In this document: positions 9,646 to 21,644 of the stretch, piece by piece
How positions within the stretch are numbered: position 1 is the first letter of the stretch
Layout of the letters: the number at the start of each line of letters is the position of its first letter
Assembly: GCA_007258455.2 (NCBI GenBank)
Contig: VDFB02193867.1
Span: forward strand, 570,009,328-570,073,327
Origin: Sequoia sempervirens
Taxonomy: Eukaryota; Streptophyta; Pinopsida; Cupressales; Cupressaceae
Direction of reading: 5' to 3'
DNA: 64,000 bases
Notes under the pieces: generated by a model
What the model was told of the DNA's origin: nothing
Databases searched by the model: none
Seen by the model: only the letters and a program-made list of their open reading frames with translations
Program-made: the position numbers and the translations under genes

Positions 9646-11512
9646 ATTGAATGCAATTTGTAAAAATCCATGTGGAAATTCAGATGGAATAAGTACAATT
9701 TTGTAGACAGTCTGCAAATAATTATGAAACAAATTGAAGGACTATTACAATTTAGCTTTTTATTAATTTGTCTAACAGCTCATTGGAAACATTTTTTCCC
9801 ATTCAACATAAACAAAACCCCCAGCTCTTTCAAAGCAGATTCTGCAAACAATCTAGTTCAGGCAGATAGAGTTTTTCAAACTGGGAAGAAGTGAATTGAG
9901 GAAAAAGGAAAATGCATTATCACTTCCACAGAGATCTGAATTGAAAACAATAGTATTTCTCAGGATTGAAAACAAATATACAGTTATCCAGAAGTATTTG
10001 ATGGGCTATTTCAAACCTCTCAGACACATATCACAGCTTCCTCAAACATCAATAATAAATTAGTAAAATCTTACATAAACAACCGAAACAAAATACAGCA
10101 TCACTATTCATGGACAACTATAAGAAAGTATGCTAATAAAATAAGACTGTATATGAAAGTTGTAATACATTTCCCCTTGGCAAACCAAGACAGTGCAACT
10201 AGAGAGAAAAAAGATTGACTGCAATTTGTAAAAATCCATTCAGGTTACAATGATGGTAGCAATCCCAAGAATTAGATCAAATTGAAAGCATTTTTGATTG
10301 ATCCCAATTCAGCATTGCCTTGCACATGTGGAAATTCAGATGGAATAAGTACAATTTTGTAGACAGTCTGCAAATAATTATGAAACAAAATGAAGGACTG
10401 TATTATGATTTAGCTTTTTATTAATTTGTCTGAAAGCTCATTGAAAACATTTTTTTCCATTCAACATAAACAAAACCCAGCTCTTTCCAAGCAGATTCTG
10501 CAAACAATCTAGTTCAGGCAGTTGAGTTTTTCAAACTGGGAAAAAGTGAATTGAGAAAAAAGTAAAATGCATTATCACTTCCATAGAGATCTGAATTGAT
10601 AATAATAGTTTTTCTCAGGATTAAAAACAAATATACAGTTATCCATAAGTATTTGATGGGCTATGTCAAACCTCGTAGACACATATCACAGCTTCCATAA
10701 ACATAGCTAATAAATTAGTAAAATCTTACATAAGCAACTGAAACAAAATACAGCATCACTATTCATGGACAACTATAAGAAATTATTCTAATAAGATTGT
10801 ATATGAAAGTTATAATACATTTCCCCTTGGCAAACCAAAACGGTGCAACTAGACAGACAAAAAAGATTGACTGCAATTTGTAAAAATCAATTCAGATAAT
10901 GAGATGATTACAATGATGGTAGCAATTCCAAGCATTAGACCAAATTGAAGGTATTTTTGATGGATCCCAATTCAGCATAGCCTTGCACATGTGGAAATTC
11001 AGATGGAATAAGTACAATTTCGTAGACAATCTGCAAATAATTATGAAACAAAATGAGGGCTGTATTACGATTTAGCTTTTTATTAATTTATCTAAAAGCT
11101 CATTCAAAACATTTTTTCCCATTCAACATAAACAAAACCCAGCTCTTTCCAAGCAGATTCTGCAAACAATCTAATTCAGGCAGTTAGAGTTTTTCAAACT
11201 GGGAAGAAGTGAATTGAGAAAAAAGGAAAATGCTTTATCACTTCCATAGAGGTCTGAACTTAAATTAAAACAATAGTTTTCTCAGGATTAAAAACAAATA
11301 TACAGTTATCCATAAGTATTTGATGGACTATGTCAAACCACGTAGACACATATCACAGATTCCTCAAACATCGCCAATAAATTGGTAAAATCTTACATAA
11401 GCCACTGAAACAAAATATAGCATCACTATTCATGAGTAACAATAAGAAATTATTCTAATAAGATAAGACTGTATATGAAAGTTATAATGCATTTCCCCTT
11501 GGCAAACCAAAA
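9646..11512. repeat. Three tandem copies of a ~660 bp non-coding unit
   Basis: The landmark TGTGGAAATTCAGATGGAAT recurs at 9671, 10327 and 10990, spacings of 656 and 663 bp. Further landmarks recur in the same order: CTGCAAATAATTATGAAAC, CCAGCTCTTTC, ACAAATATACAGTTATCCA, TTCCCCTTGGCAAACCA. Copy 1 lacks about 100 bp after GCAATTTGTAAAAATCCA, and copy 3 stops at about 11512. Small indels and substitutions separate the copies. No reading frame is shared. I do not recognise a TE family. Confidence 0.85.
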
Positions 11513-12278
11513 CTTTAATACAAGACATGCCAAGCTATAAGGCACACCATGATGGTGTGCAATTGATATTTGGGTCAAAGGATTAAAAGATAATGTTAAG
11601 CAGGATAGAATGAGTGATTAAGGGTAACCTTCTCCTCAGGATGATAAGTAAGAAACCGTTAGCATCAAGATTCAACAGAATTGTGTTTTTTCAAAAAGTT
11701 GCAAATGAGTTTTTGTTGTGGTCTTTGTAAATTTTGTTTTACAAAGACAACTATAATTTAAACAATGCAGAGTCCTAAAGCACTATTGCAAGAAACTTTA
11801 GTTTGGAATATTCCCTGCATGGGAAGTTAATGTACGATAAAGAATTCTTCTGAAGTCCAGCACAAGCATCAAATAAAAGGTGGGAGATGAATGAGAGCTC
11901 TACTTTTGTGATAAAAAAACATGGCTAGTATCTACACTCTTGGCAAGAAGCATATTCAAAACATGAACATACATGAATTTAAAGAAAGAAATGTTTTGTT
12001 TGGGGTTCCATGTGCTTCAAAATCATATATACCTAATGCTTGCAAAGAATACCATATTTCTGGTATTTATATGTTTTAAGATATGAAATGCTAAACCCTT
12101 AATCCTTAATTAAACTGACCAATGAAATAAAAAAGTTACGCCATTCTTTTATTTTATACAATGAAAGGCAAAGGAACAGTAAGCAACATATTCCAATGAG
12201 AATGTATTACATATAATTACAAAATGAAAGTTACTAAGCAGGTTAAAAGAAGCAGGTCATAAAATATTACAAAACAGA
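11513..12278. other. Intergenic, nothing recognised
   Basis: AT-rich sequence without a convincing reading frame, RNA gene or repeat between the tandem array and the solo LTR. Confidence 0.6.
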
Positions 12279-12283
12279 AAACA

Positions 12284-13664
12284 TGTCATGCCCCTGAATT
12301 CGTAACACCAAATATGGGATATTGAAACACAAATAATAAAATCGAATAAATATAAAAGTGTAAATATAAGGAATTGCCATTTAACTATTATTATCATAAT
12401 TATAATTATCATAGATAATATTATAATTATAATACAATTATATAATAAATAGAACAATTAATATCATTAATTGAAAATATCATAATAATAGAAAGTCACA
12501 AGAAACTATGCCTTATTAAATAATAAATGAATCTAAAAGTATCGGCTAAAAGACAGATTACATAAAGAAGCAGTGAGCATTATAATATAACCCATGATTA
12601 GAAGAGGCAGCGATTTATTATGGTTTAAACAAACAAATCCCAAGGGGCAGCGACTAGATAAAGAGACACGTCCCAGTCAAAGGGTGCAGGGAAGACGATG
12701 CCTCTTCACCAGATCGGGGGTATAAAGAAGTCAGTTTCAAAGGAGAGAGGCATCAACTGGAAAGTAAGAAAAAGACAGAGCAACAAGCAGAGATAATCTG
12801 TCAGTATCAATTAATTTATGATTTCAGAAATATAGAACTAGTGCATCAATTCGTTTAAGTTTCAGAATTATAAATTAATATATATTGAGGTAGGATATTA
12901 ATGAAGGATTATAAGTTATAACATATTATTTAGAATGATTCATGCATAATACCTTATGATAGCATATTCATAGCTCACTGTATATTACTAATGTGATTAT
13001 TGCAAATACAAATTCAATTAGTTTATAAGAAGCCCAATCATGAGGAAATGAAAGGGGATGGAACAATGAGGGTATTAGACTCCTTACTAAATGGGTCACC
13101 CCATATGAATGGCATGCACCACATGAGGCCAAGAAGGCTAAGACGCCCCTTCAAACTCCCCCCTCTTCCATGATCCCCCATGATTGAGCATCGTCAAGGG
13201 TCAATTAGTTTATAAGGAGCCCAATCACGAGGAAATGAAAGGGGATGGGATGATGAGGGTATTAGACTCCTTACTAAATGGGCCACCCCATATGAATGGC
13301 ATGCGCCACATGGGGTCGCCTCATACGAATGGCATGTGCCACATGAGGTCAAAGGTGCCACCTCATATGAATGGCATGCACCACATGAGGCCAAGGAGGC
13401 TGAGACACCCCTTCAAACTCCCCCCTCTTCCATGATCCCCCATGATTGAGCATCCCCAAGGGGAAGTAGCAATCAGATTAATGAGTTTACGTTAGACTTA
13501 TTAATGTTAAATCATGATATACTATTTGTTAGGTGATTGTTGTAATTGGTTTCTAACTTGTCTGCATGGATTAAATCGAGCCAAGGTACTCTCTAAACCC
13601 GCGACCTGCTTGGAAGTTGATAATTTAGAGTAAAAATAATATAATCCCAATTAGGGACATTACA
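12284..13664 (+). repeat. Solo LTR with a 5 bp TSD (AAACA)
   Basis: The 1381 bp unit starts TGTCATGCCCCTGAATT and ends AATTAGGGACATTACA. It is flanked on both sides by AAACA (12279-12283 and 13665-13669), so both ends are defined by the sequence. TG...CA ends plus the TSD and no internal coding region indicate a solo LTR left by LTR-LTR recombination. The ends form an imperfect inverted repeat of about 16 bp, longer than usual for LTRs. Plus orientation is preferred because of a TATAAAG at 12721-12727 in U3 position, but this is not certain. Confidence 0.8.
13015..13461. repeat. Tandem duplication inside the solo LTR
   Basis: Copy a (13015-13201) and copy b (13202 to about 13461) both start CAATTAGTTTATAAG and end with a CCATGATCCCCCATGATTGAGCAT stretch (read here as CCATGATCCCC then CATGATTGAGCAT). 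Copy b has expanded a ~35 bp subunit (CATATGAATGGCATGC then CCACATG) from one to three versions. The open frame across it is only a by-product of the repeat. Confidence 0.8.
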
Positions 13665-13669
13665 AAACA

Positions 13670-14409
13670 ACAAAATGGAATAACTGTTACGTGACTTTTC
13701 CCTTCTACAGCATTCCTTGGGGCTGAAATTCATCTGAATACAGCAAGAAAAAGTGTTTCCTTATTCAGCAAAGTAAAACAGTTTAGTCAATAGATCTTCC
13801 TACATTATTGATCATAGTAGTCTGAAGCAATAAAGATTAGAAAAACGTACATTATTGGACTATCAGTGCATGGCTTGCAAACAACTGTTAGCCAGAGTGT
13901 ATTGCCATCAGATCTTGAGCCCACGAGATCATAATCAGACTAGTCCAAAGTGATATTTCTTTGATATCCCAATCTGAACGTATCCATCAAGAGTTTTTGT
14001 TAGAAAGGATATTCCATTAATTGCATTTGCAATTGAACAATGCCATTCCTTCTGCAAACAGAACTTGCCTAGACACACATATGGTTCTACTTCTTACTAA
14101 TGAGGACACAAATTAATAACCAATCTAATTGGAGTAGCTGAATTTTAAAAAATATATCTTTATGCTATCTAAGCTGGCATGCACTTGAATGTCAAAAGAA
14201 AAAAATCATAAATTGGAATGTTCAGAGAAGTCAACACAGCAACTTGCCTTTGTATGGAGCTTCTGCTCCAGGTTTGGAATTTCGACAAAGTGTGCTCTAA
14301 TTGTAATCATTTTTGTATAAGTGCTCCTCGTGATCCTGAAAGTGCTTGTGCTGGCTGCTATTGAAGCTTCTCTATATTTCCTCTACCAATCAATCTTTAT
14401 GAGCTGTTC
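13670..14409. other. 3' flank of the P-class PPR gene
   Basis: No reading frame or repeat stands out. Part of it should be the 3' UTR of the minus-strand PPR gene ending at 14410. No clear AATAAA was assigned. Confidence 0.4.
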
Positions 14410-17400
14410 CTAGGCTTCATTTTTTTTGTGTTTGTCTCGTCTCTTTTGCATGTATTGGGTAACTGATTCAGACAAGGAATTACCAGCATCAACTGCATGG
14501 GGCTGCTTCTTGTAAGTGTTTGGTTTGGCCACTCTGAGAAGCTGCTTAGATTTTTCCCTGGTCAACAATCTTTGAGATATTTCTTGCGCTTTGCTTATTA
14601 TTTTCTTTGTGCGAATATCTTGTGCATTTTTCCTTTTGTATGTATTGGGTAATAGCTTGGAATGTGGAGTTGCTGCCATCAATTGTGAAAGCGCTTGACA
14701 CTTATCAGACTGGAATGATTTCCTCAACCTGTTCATAAGCATTTCATATGTAACGTATTGTGGTGAAATGCCCTTCTGGACCATCTTATCAAAGTGTTCA
14801 TAAGCTTCATTTAGCTTGTTTGATCTGCAGAGCTGATGAATCACCATTGTGCAAGTTGCAAGATCAGGATCACAGCCTCTAGCCTCCATATCCTTCTTAA
14901 TCTGCAATGCTAACTCCACTCGACTCCTCTCACATAACATCTTTATCAGCAGTTGGTAAGTAAGCTGGTCTAGAACATAACCGGACGATAACATTTTCAT
15001 GTAAAGATTCATACCCTCATTGACTCTTCCATGCTTGGAGAAAAACCTAAAGAAATAATTATATGTTGTCACAGTGGGAAGGCAACCTCTTTCCATCATC
15101 ATTTGAAGTACTTTACTTGCACCAGACAGGTTCTCCTGCTTGCACAGTCCCTTCACCAGAGAGTTATATGTTGAAATATTTGGCCTGCACATGGATTTAT
15201 CCATTTCATCCAACATCAATTGTGCATCTTGGGGTCTACCAGCTTCTGCAAGGGCATCAACAATGGAGTTGTATGTGATAACATTAGGGTTACAACCCTT
15301 TCCCTTCATGGTTTCTAGCAATTTAAGAGCATATTCAATCCTCCCTGTCTTACAGTAGCCATCAATAAGAGTACTATATGTCACAACGCTGGGAGGAATA
15401 CTGAGGCTTACCATTTGATCAAAAAGATTTTGTGCCTCTTCAAGCCTCCTGATCCTACACCACCCATTAATGAGAATATTGTAGGTTACCGTGGAAGCTT
15501 CCAACTCAGATCTCTTCTCCTCAAAAAACAATGTGGCGGGACCCACTTTCCCTTCCTTAGAAAGTGCATCTAGCAGAATATTGAACAATTCCAGGTTGGA
15601 TTTGAAGCCAAACTTTTCCACTGTCTCAAAAGTACACAGGGCAGCTTTGACCATTCCAGCCCTGGCATATCTTCTCATTAAAATAGCAAATGTTTGGATC
15701 GTAATTAGTCCTTGCTCTTGCATCTGACCAATCAGAACCAAGGCAGATTCAACTTGCGCATCTTGGTCATGATATTGATCATCAAGTTGTAAGTGTAGGA
15801 AGTGTGCTGGAAACCAACCTGGCAGTAGAAAAAAGATATATATTTGCAACATGATTTATTTTTGTATTTTTAAGCATAAAAAATTGCCAATTAAAATGAA
15901 TAATTTCCTCAATTGCTATCATACAACCATAATTTTTACTTGGAATAACAACTGAGAGTTCCCAAACTTTTGCATAAGACGTTTCACATATCAAGGAAAT
16001 TGACAAATTCTTATAGATTTTCATATCGCCTGCTGAAACATTTGCATAGAACATATGAGATCTTAAGAAATTTCAAACTTATTTGGAACTGAAGATTACC
16101 GTTAATTTGTATTTCAAACTGAGACCAGCCTTAGTGGTTATTTGTATATGTAAGATGCCGGATCTGTCCCAACAAGATTTAAAGATAAACTGGCAAGGAA
16201 ACTGAATCAGTTTATAGGAGGAATTTTCATAATAGATTTAGCTTCAAACTCAGATCATACTATAACAGAAAGTTAACTCGTAGCTGAGTAGTCCACTAAA
16301 ATATAAAACAAATACTTAAACGAGCCACAACGTAAATATTATCTGAACAAGCGAACTTCCAATCTTATTTTTGCACATGTGATTACTGCAAACAAGAAAA
16401 TAATGTCCACTCACTACGACCAATGTATATTGGAGAATAAATACAAACAAGGCTTGCCCGATAAACAGAGTCGTTCAGTTGATGCACTGATGCTAACACA
16501 CAGTGCTGGAAATGCACAGATCACTTTACCACGGCAAAGGAAATAGTCCACAAGAGAAGCTTACAGGCTTATATGTAACGCACGATTACAGAGGTAGTAT
16601 CAGAATCATGCGATTCAAGATACGCCCCAATTCCAATCATAGAGCCGGAGATATGAATCGTGGTTTCTTCAGATCGAATGGAGTGTGCGCTGAAGATTCA
16701 TGAGTGATGAACTCATCTCTTGGAGATTGATGCCGTCGCCCAGTAGTGATGCCGATATGATTATCCTTGACTTGCCTCCCGATGATGATTTCTTTGACTA
16801 CCACCCAACAACGCTCGAACCATTCAAATATGATCTCCTGATGTCCTATTTGCATTCTGTGAATCAATGCGTGCAGATAATCAAGATCCCTCTGTGAGAA
16901 CAACCAGAATAAGAAATCTCGTGATTTACGGGAAGAGGGCAAGTGCCTCTCGGGAATGTCTGGAGACAAAAGCTTAGTGCGAGCCTTAAGATGAACTCTC
17001 CTCAGATTGCCGTCCTCAATCCAAATTGGCCGCCGACTGTAGATTTTCCCAAATCTCTCGGCCAGGTAGCAATGATGGCCAGAGAGGAGCTCGGCCAATT
17101 CTATCTTAATTCCCCTCCTTCCAATGACCGAAGTCCTGTGTGTAGTGATCGGAACCTGAAGTTAGTGAATGATACGAAGACAATGAAAGCAAAGCACGAA
17201 TTTCCCAGGAGTGTAGCTACACTCACCCTAGATGCCACGCCAGTGAACTACATCCCCTACGGTAGTAGGCAGAACCAGATGTCCAAATTCGTGGTGATCA
17301 AATAAGCATTAGTGTGCTCCTTAAATAGCAACTGGAAACGCCTCCCGAAGATGGTTGGCCAGAACAATTCAAATATTAATTTAAATGTTATTTATTCAAT

Positions 17401-19477
17401 AATTTAAATTTATATTTAGTATTTATTATTATATGATTTATTTAATATTTTATTTATTAAAACATTTAAATTTCACCATAGTGTTGATAAACACTATTTC
17501 CCGCCATCGCCTAATCGGGGACATGACAGTATACATTGAAATTTATTTCAAATTATGCTAAGCCTTAGTGGTTATTTGAACTTCACACAAAAACCCCAGA
17601 AGCAAACACTAGCAAAAAATTTCATCCCTTCAGAACTAATCAACTATTTGTACGGTATATAAAAAAATCTTACCGACTATTTTAAATTATCAATTAGCTT
17701 AAAAGATATTTAAAAGTTTGGAATTCCGATGGGTTAACTTTGATATAATACTGTTGCTTTTTCAGGCTGCATACACCAGGATATGATGTCTTTCCACCTT
17801 TTCTTGTGTTTTATAGCGTTTGAATCTTTGATCCCAAATTACTATATATTGCAGGCTATTTCAACAACAAAAATATTGAAATAGATCAACAAAGACTTTC
17901 TTAAGTTCCACAAAAGTGGTCTTCCTTAATATTTTCCCAACCTGAAACCACAGAGCTATGAGCTAGTAGTAGGAAGGGGAATATGTACAGGTTCAAAACC
18001 CTCTGAGCTTAATCCCCAAGGCAAAAAGAAATGTGTCGTAATAATTTTTATGTCATGGCTTTCACATTGGACCAAAATTGGCTTTCACATAGATTATAAT
18101 ATGAAGAGAAACAGGATTAAAAAATTTCATGATGCAGTCAACTCCAGACGACAGTGTCACATTGTGGGCAATTCTTATTGATTTAAAAAAAAAAAAATTA
18201 TACCCTAAACCCAAATGGTAATTAACTTTACAAGCAGTTCTTACAAAATTTAGAGCTAAACAATTGCTCTTAAACCAGCATTAAAGCCAATCAACAGACT
18301 ATTTTAGCCAATGTTATCACGAAAGAAGCCTCCGGAACCTTGAAATGCTTCTCTGGTAGCTAGACATCTCCAGGTACCAGGAAACGTTATTCCAAGTCTT
18401 CCAACAATCCATGCAGCCTCCTAACTTTAATTGCAATCTTCTATTTTAAGTTAAATATTTTTTTAAAAAGAATTAGAAAATGCATGGGTGGCGCCTATCA
18501 GTATTAGCTAACCGCAATAGACTAATCACCGGGCCCTAATCTTATCTGTATCGATTAAAATTTTCAATGTTTATGCATTCTATGTCTTTCTGAAGCTGTT
18601 TAGGCCTAATATATGTTACTTCGTTTTTGTAATTTTGCATTACATTCAAATGTATATATTTTTTAATTTCTGCTGCCTCCCAGCACCCGTCTCCCATTTA
18701 CTAATGACATAATTGTATCTGTCCCTACGTAACATACCAGTATCCATTCCATCTCCTGTTAACGGTGATTTTGTCGTACTTCTGTGTTTCTTAAAGTGAT
18801 CGGTAAATTTTCAAAGCACTTTAATACAACCAAATTATTGCTGTTGAGAATTTCAATTTTTTTAGTTTTCCCTTAAAGTTAATCAAGCATTGAAACTTTA
18901 GCTGCTACCTTGGAGGTTACTACAAATTGGATTAAAAGGTAAAGATAGCTTATTCAAGCATTGCACAGGACGATTCTTTTTATATCATTTAATAATATCT
19001 TACAACCTCAACTCCTCGGCATTCAAAAACCCTCCAAATTTAACATGTGATCTTAACAATAAAATTTACAGGCCTTCAATTTTTTTTATTTTTTAAATTG
19101 TAAAAACAAATTTAAAGAGAAAAAAAACCCACCTGACGGCCTGCCCATGTGAAGCACCTGAAAATAGGCTTCCACGAGTAGTGAGCCCTGTGCAGAAGCT
19201 TCTCCATCACTTGTGAAGATATTTTTACTCCACTATTCTCCAAAACACTTTCCATGTCCTCTCCATTATTTCTTATAATTCTGCTAATCCTTTCCACAAT
19301 ACTTTCTTCTTCTTCTTCATGACTAACACATGGCATTTTATTTGTTCCATCTGCATTTTCCGATTCTGGTATGAAATCTGAAACTTTTGCAACAGGGGTT
19401 GATTTTATAGGCGAATTCCATGTACACAAATTCCTCCTCAACATAATGACGCGTTTGCAATTGATAATGGCAACCAT
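14410..19477 (-). CDS. P-class pentatricopeptide-repeat protein, two exons, one apparent frameshift
   Basis: Exon 1 is 19477-19133 (115 codons) and exon 2 is 15818-14410. The splice sites are CAG|GTGGGT and CTGCCAG|GTTGG, and the joined frame reads WAGRQVGFQHTSYTYN, as expected for the first PPR helix. Exon 1 starts with a basic, Arg-containing stretch (MLRRNLCTW) that could be a mitochondrial targeting signal. Exon 2 encodes about 11 PPR motifs of ~35 residues (for example VTYNILINGWCR, VTYSTLIDGYCKTGR, ITYNSIVDALAEAGR) and a Lys/Arg-rich tail. Predicted length is about 584 residues. P-class proteins bind organellar RNA and act in its processing, stability or translation. At about 15751 one base appears to be missing after ATGCGCAAGTT. 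The intended frame ends there, while a 1 bp shifted frame continues intact to 14410. This is either a recent null allele or an assembly error. The specific orthologue is not recognised. Confidence 0.85.
16431..17528 (-). repeat. Solo LTR in the PPR intron, TSD GTATA
   Basis: On the minus strand the unit starts TGTCATGTCCCCG at 17528 and ends near TTCTCCA at 16431. GTATA flanks it at 16425-16429 and 17529-17533, with one spare base on the left. Length is about 1.1 kb. The outer end matches the TGTNATGYCCC terminus of the LTRs at 1708 and 12284. It is more GC-rich than the rest of the intron, which creates open frames on both strands (around 16637-17305) that do not look like proteins. Confidence 0.75.
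17534..19132 (-). other. Remainder of the PPR intron, 5' part
   Basis: AT-rich intron sequence between the solo LTR and the donor at 19132-19131. It holds poly(A)/poly(T) runs and no coding frame. An 18 bp string, AGCCTTAGTGGTTATTTG, occurs just outside the solo LTR on both sides (about 16131 and 17562), hinting at an older duplication. Confidence 0.5.
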
Positions 19478-19541
19478 TATTTTCTAGAAAAAAGAAATGT
19501 TTTGTACAGTCCGTGTAAATAGCATGAAGTCTGCTGGACAT

Positions 19542-21380
19542 ACAGGGCCACGACCTGTGATTCTCTATAGGGTTTTCGGGTTATTTCTACTGGCATATTA
19601 GTTCGTTTCAATTTTCCAATTATTTACTATATTACTTCTTATTTTGAACTAATGTCCACACTTTCTTCTGATGCAAACGGTTGTGCAACAATTCGTGAAC
19701 GGACCTGTTTTCCTTTATAGTTTAAAAAATTGGATTTGTTTTTATTAGAGTGTTTTTAAATTGGCCTATTACCTAGTATCAATTCATTTTCACAATAAAT
19801 TAAATCCTACTAACCTATCTTGTACTATAGTTGTGAGTCAACCCATGTTTTTGTTCATGTGTGTAATGTTGTTGTATTTATGGACATTCATTCGTTAATT
19901 TTGAAAGCATCCACAAGGATTATCAAAGAATTGACATAGAACATTTATGAGAGCATTATAACAATATTATCAAAGCATTACATTAATGTACATTATCCTA
20001 GGTCCAATGCATGCTTGTTTTTTATCCTCATTCCTCGTTCCAAAGTCATTGAATTGGTTTAATTATGGTTCTAACTGAGGAGAATATGACCTTCACAATT
20101 CAATAGATTCCCCAAAGATGTCTATGAATACCAACAATTCCTACTTATAATCTAAACACTAGAAGATGGAGGTGAGTGAATTGCAAGCATCAAATTCTAT
20201 CATTTATTCTCATGAGTAGTTTCAACTCTACATGTCAAATCAATCATTGTTAGGACTTGTGGACTAGGTGTGTTGTACGCCTTTCAAGTCTTAGGTCTAA
20301 TCAAAATCATTTAATAGATGCAATATTGTAAAAAATATGCCCACATAGAGGGGGACATCCCACTTGGATGAAATCTTAAAAAATCGTTGTGACACTCTTT
20401 ATTATTTGTCAATTATTGTATGACATGCATAAGAGCATATATGTTATGTATGATGTGTAAGAGCATATATGACATTATGACATGTGTAAGAAACTACATC
20501 ACACATATAAGAACAAGTAAAAAAGAGACTACATGGTGGACTTGCAAGATCGTCTCTTGATCAACTAATAATAATTATCTGTAAGAGGTTGTAGGAAGTA
20601 ATAAGTGCATTTATGAGGTACCTTGGAGTTACTTATGACACTTCTAGCCATAATGGTCGAAGATGTCTTGTAAGAGGAGTTACATTCTATTTTGAGAGGC
20701 TTCACACATATGAGGGGCCCATTTTGAGCATGGGTTTGAGTGCCCATTTTGGGCCCATAGTTTGAGGAAACTATTGGTGGCTTCTTATGTCTTTTTGGCC
20801 TAGATATTGAGAGTTGGGATGGAGATTGTGGGCACTTTCTTTTTTACAATTTTATGCTATCAAAATTCCTCTAGGTTGATCTCATTGAAGTACAAAGACT
20901 CTAATATTGTATTATAACACACTATAGTTGATAATACATAGGACCTATATGTGCTTTAGAGGTTAATTTTTTTCTTTTTTAGGGTTTTTCCAAGATATAT
21001 TCTGTCACTCTTATTTTTGTTTGTTATATTCACATTCACATTCTCTCCTCTATTCTTGATCTTGTCTAAGTGTTGTTTTACATGTCAAAATACTACTAAA
21101 ATTTTCATAGGTATGATAACTTGTACATCTCTCATCATAGGGTTAATTTCAAAAGTACCTACATATTTAGTATCTAAACTTAGTTTTAAGTTTTGGTACT
21201 AGATAGTTTGCAAGCATATTTTATTTCATTTCATTTAATGGACATGTGCACCAAGATGGGGCACAAAAAAGTGGCCAAAAGCCCAAAAACGAGCAAAATG
21301 TGCTCGTGTTTTGAAGAACTTTAAATAGTGCACTTGTATTATGTCTTAAAAAAAATTAGCCATAACATGAGTGCGTTATT
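19542..21380. other. PPR upstream region and a possible old LTR remnant
   Basis: The first few hundred bases should contain the minus-strand PPR promoter; no strong TATA box is assigned. From about 20248 (TGTTAGGACTTG) to about 21120 the sequence has features like a Copia LTR: a GGGGGACATCCCACTTGG string like one in the LTR at 54600, and a TTTAGGGTTTTTCCAAG R-like segment. Termini and TSD are not defined. No gene is seen. Confidence 0.3.
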
Positions 21381-21387
21381 TGAACAA

Positions 21388-21520
21388 AAAATGTACACAC
21401 ATTTTTATGAAAGCAAAGCATGTGCACATTTTCATGAAAACAAAACACGTATGCATTTTATGAAAGCAAAATGCACAAGTGTTTTTATGAAAGCAAACAC
21501 ATACGCGTTTTGCTCAATAA
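21388..21520. repeat. ~29 bp degenerate tandem repeat
   Basis: Four to five units with the core TTTTATGAAAGCAAA, separated by variable CACATGTGC/ATACGC-like segments. Minisatellite-like and non-coding. Confidence 0.6.
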
Positions 21521-21644
21521 AGTTATAAAAAGAAAAAATCTATCCATTTTGCTCACCCGCGGCCCGCTTTTTTTGAATGTTTTTCTTTCCCTCAACCCAA
21601 CATAACACGAACATTCTTTTTCCCTTTGCAACCTAGCTTCACAA

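Noticed and set aside
13184..13435. Open frame encoding a His/Met/Gly repeat
   Set aside because: It is produced by the CATATGAATGGCATGC sub-repeat of the solo LTR and is not protein-like.
16637..17305. Open frames of 120-153 codons on both strands in the PPR intron
   Set aside because: They lie inside the TSD-flanked solo LTR, on opposite strands, with no recognisable domain. GC-rich LTR sequence explains the lack of stops.
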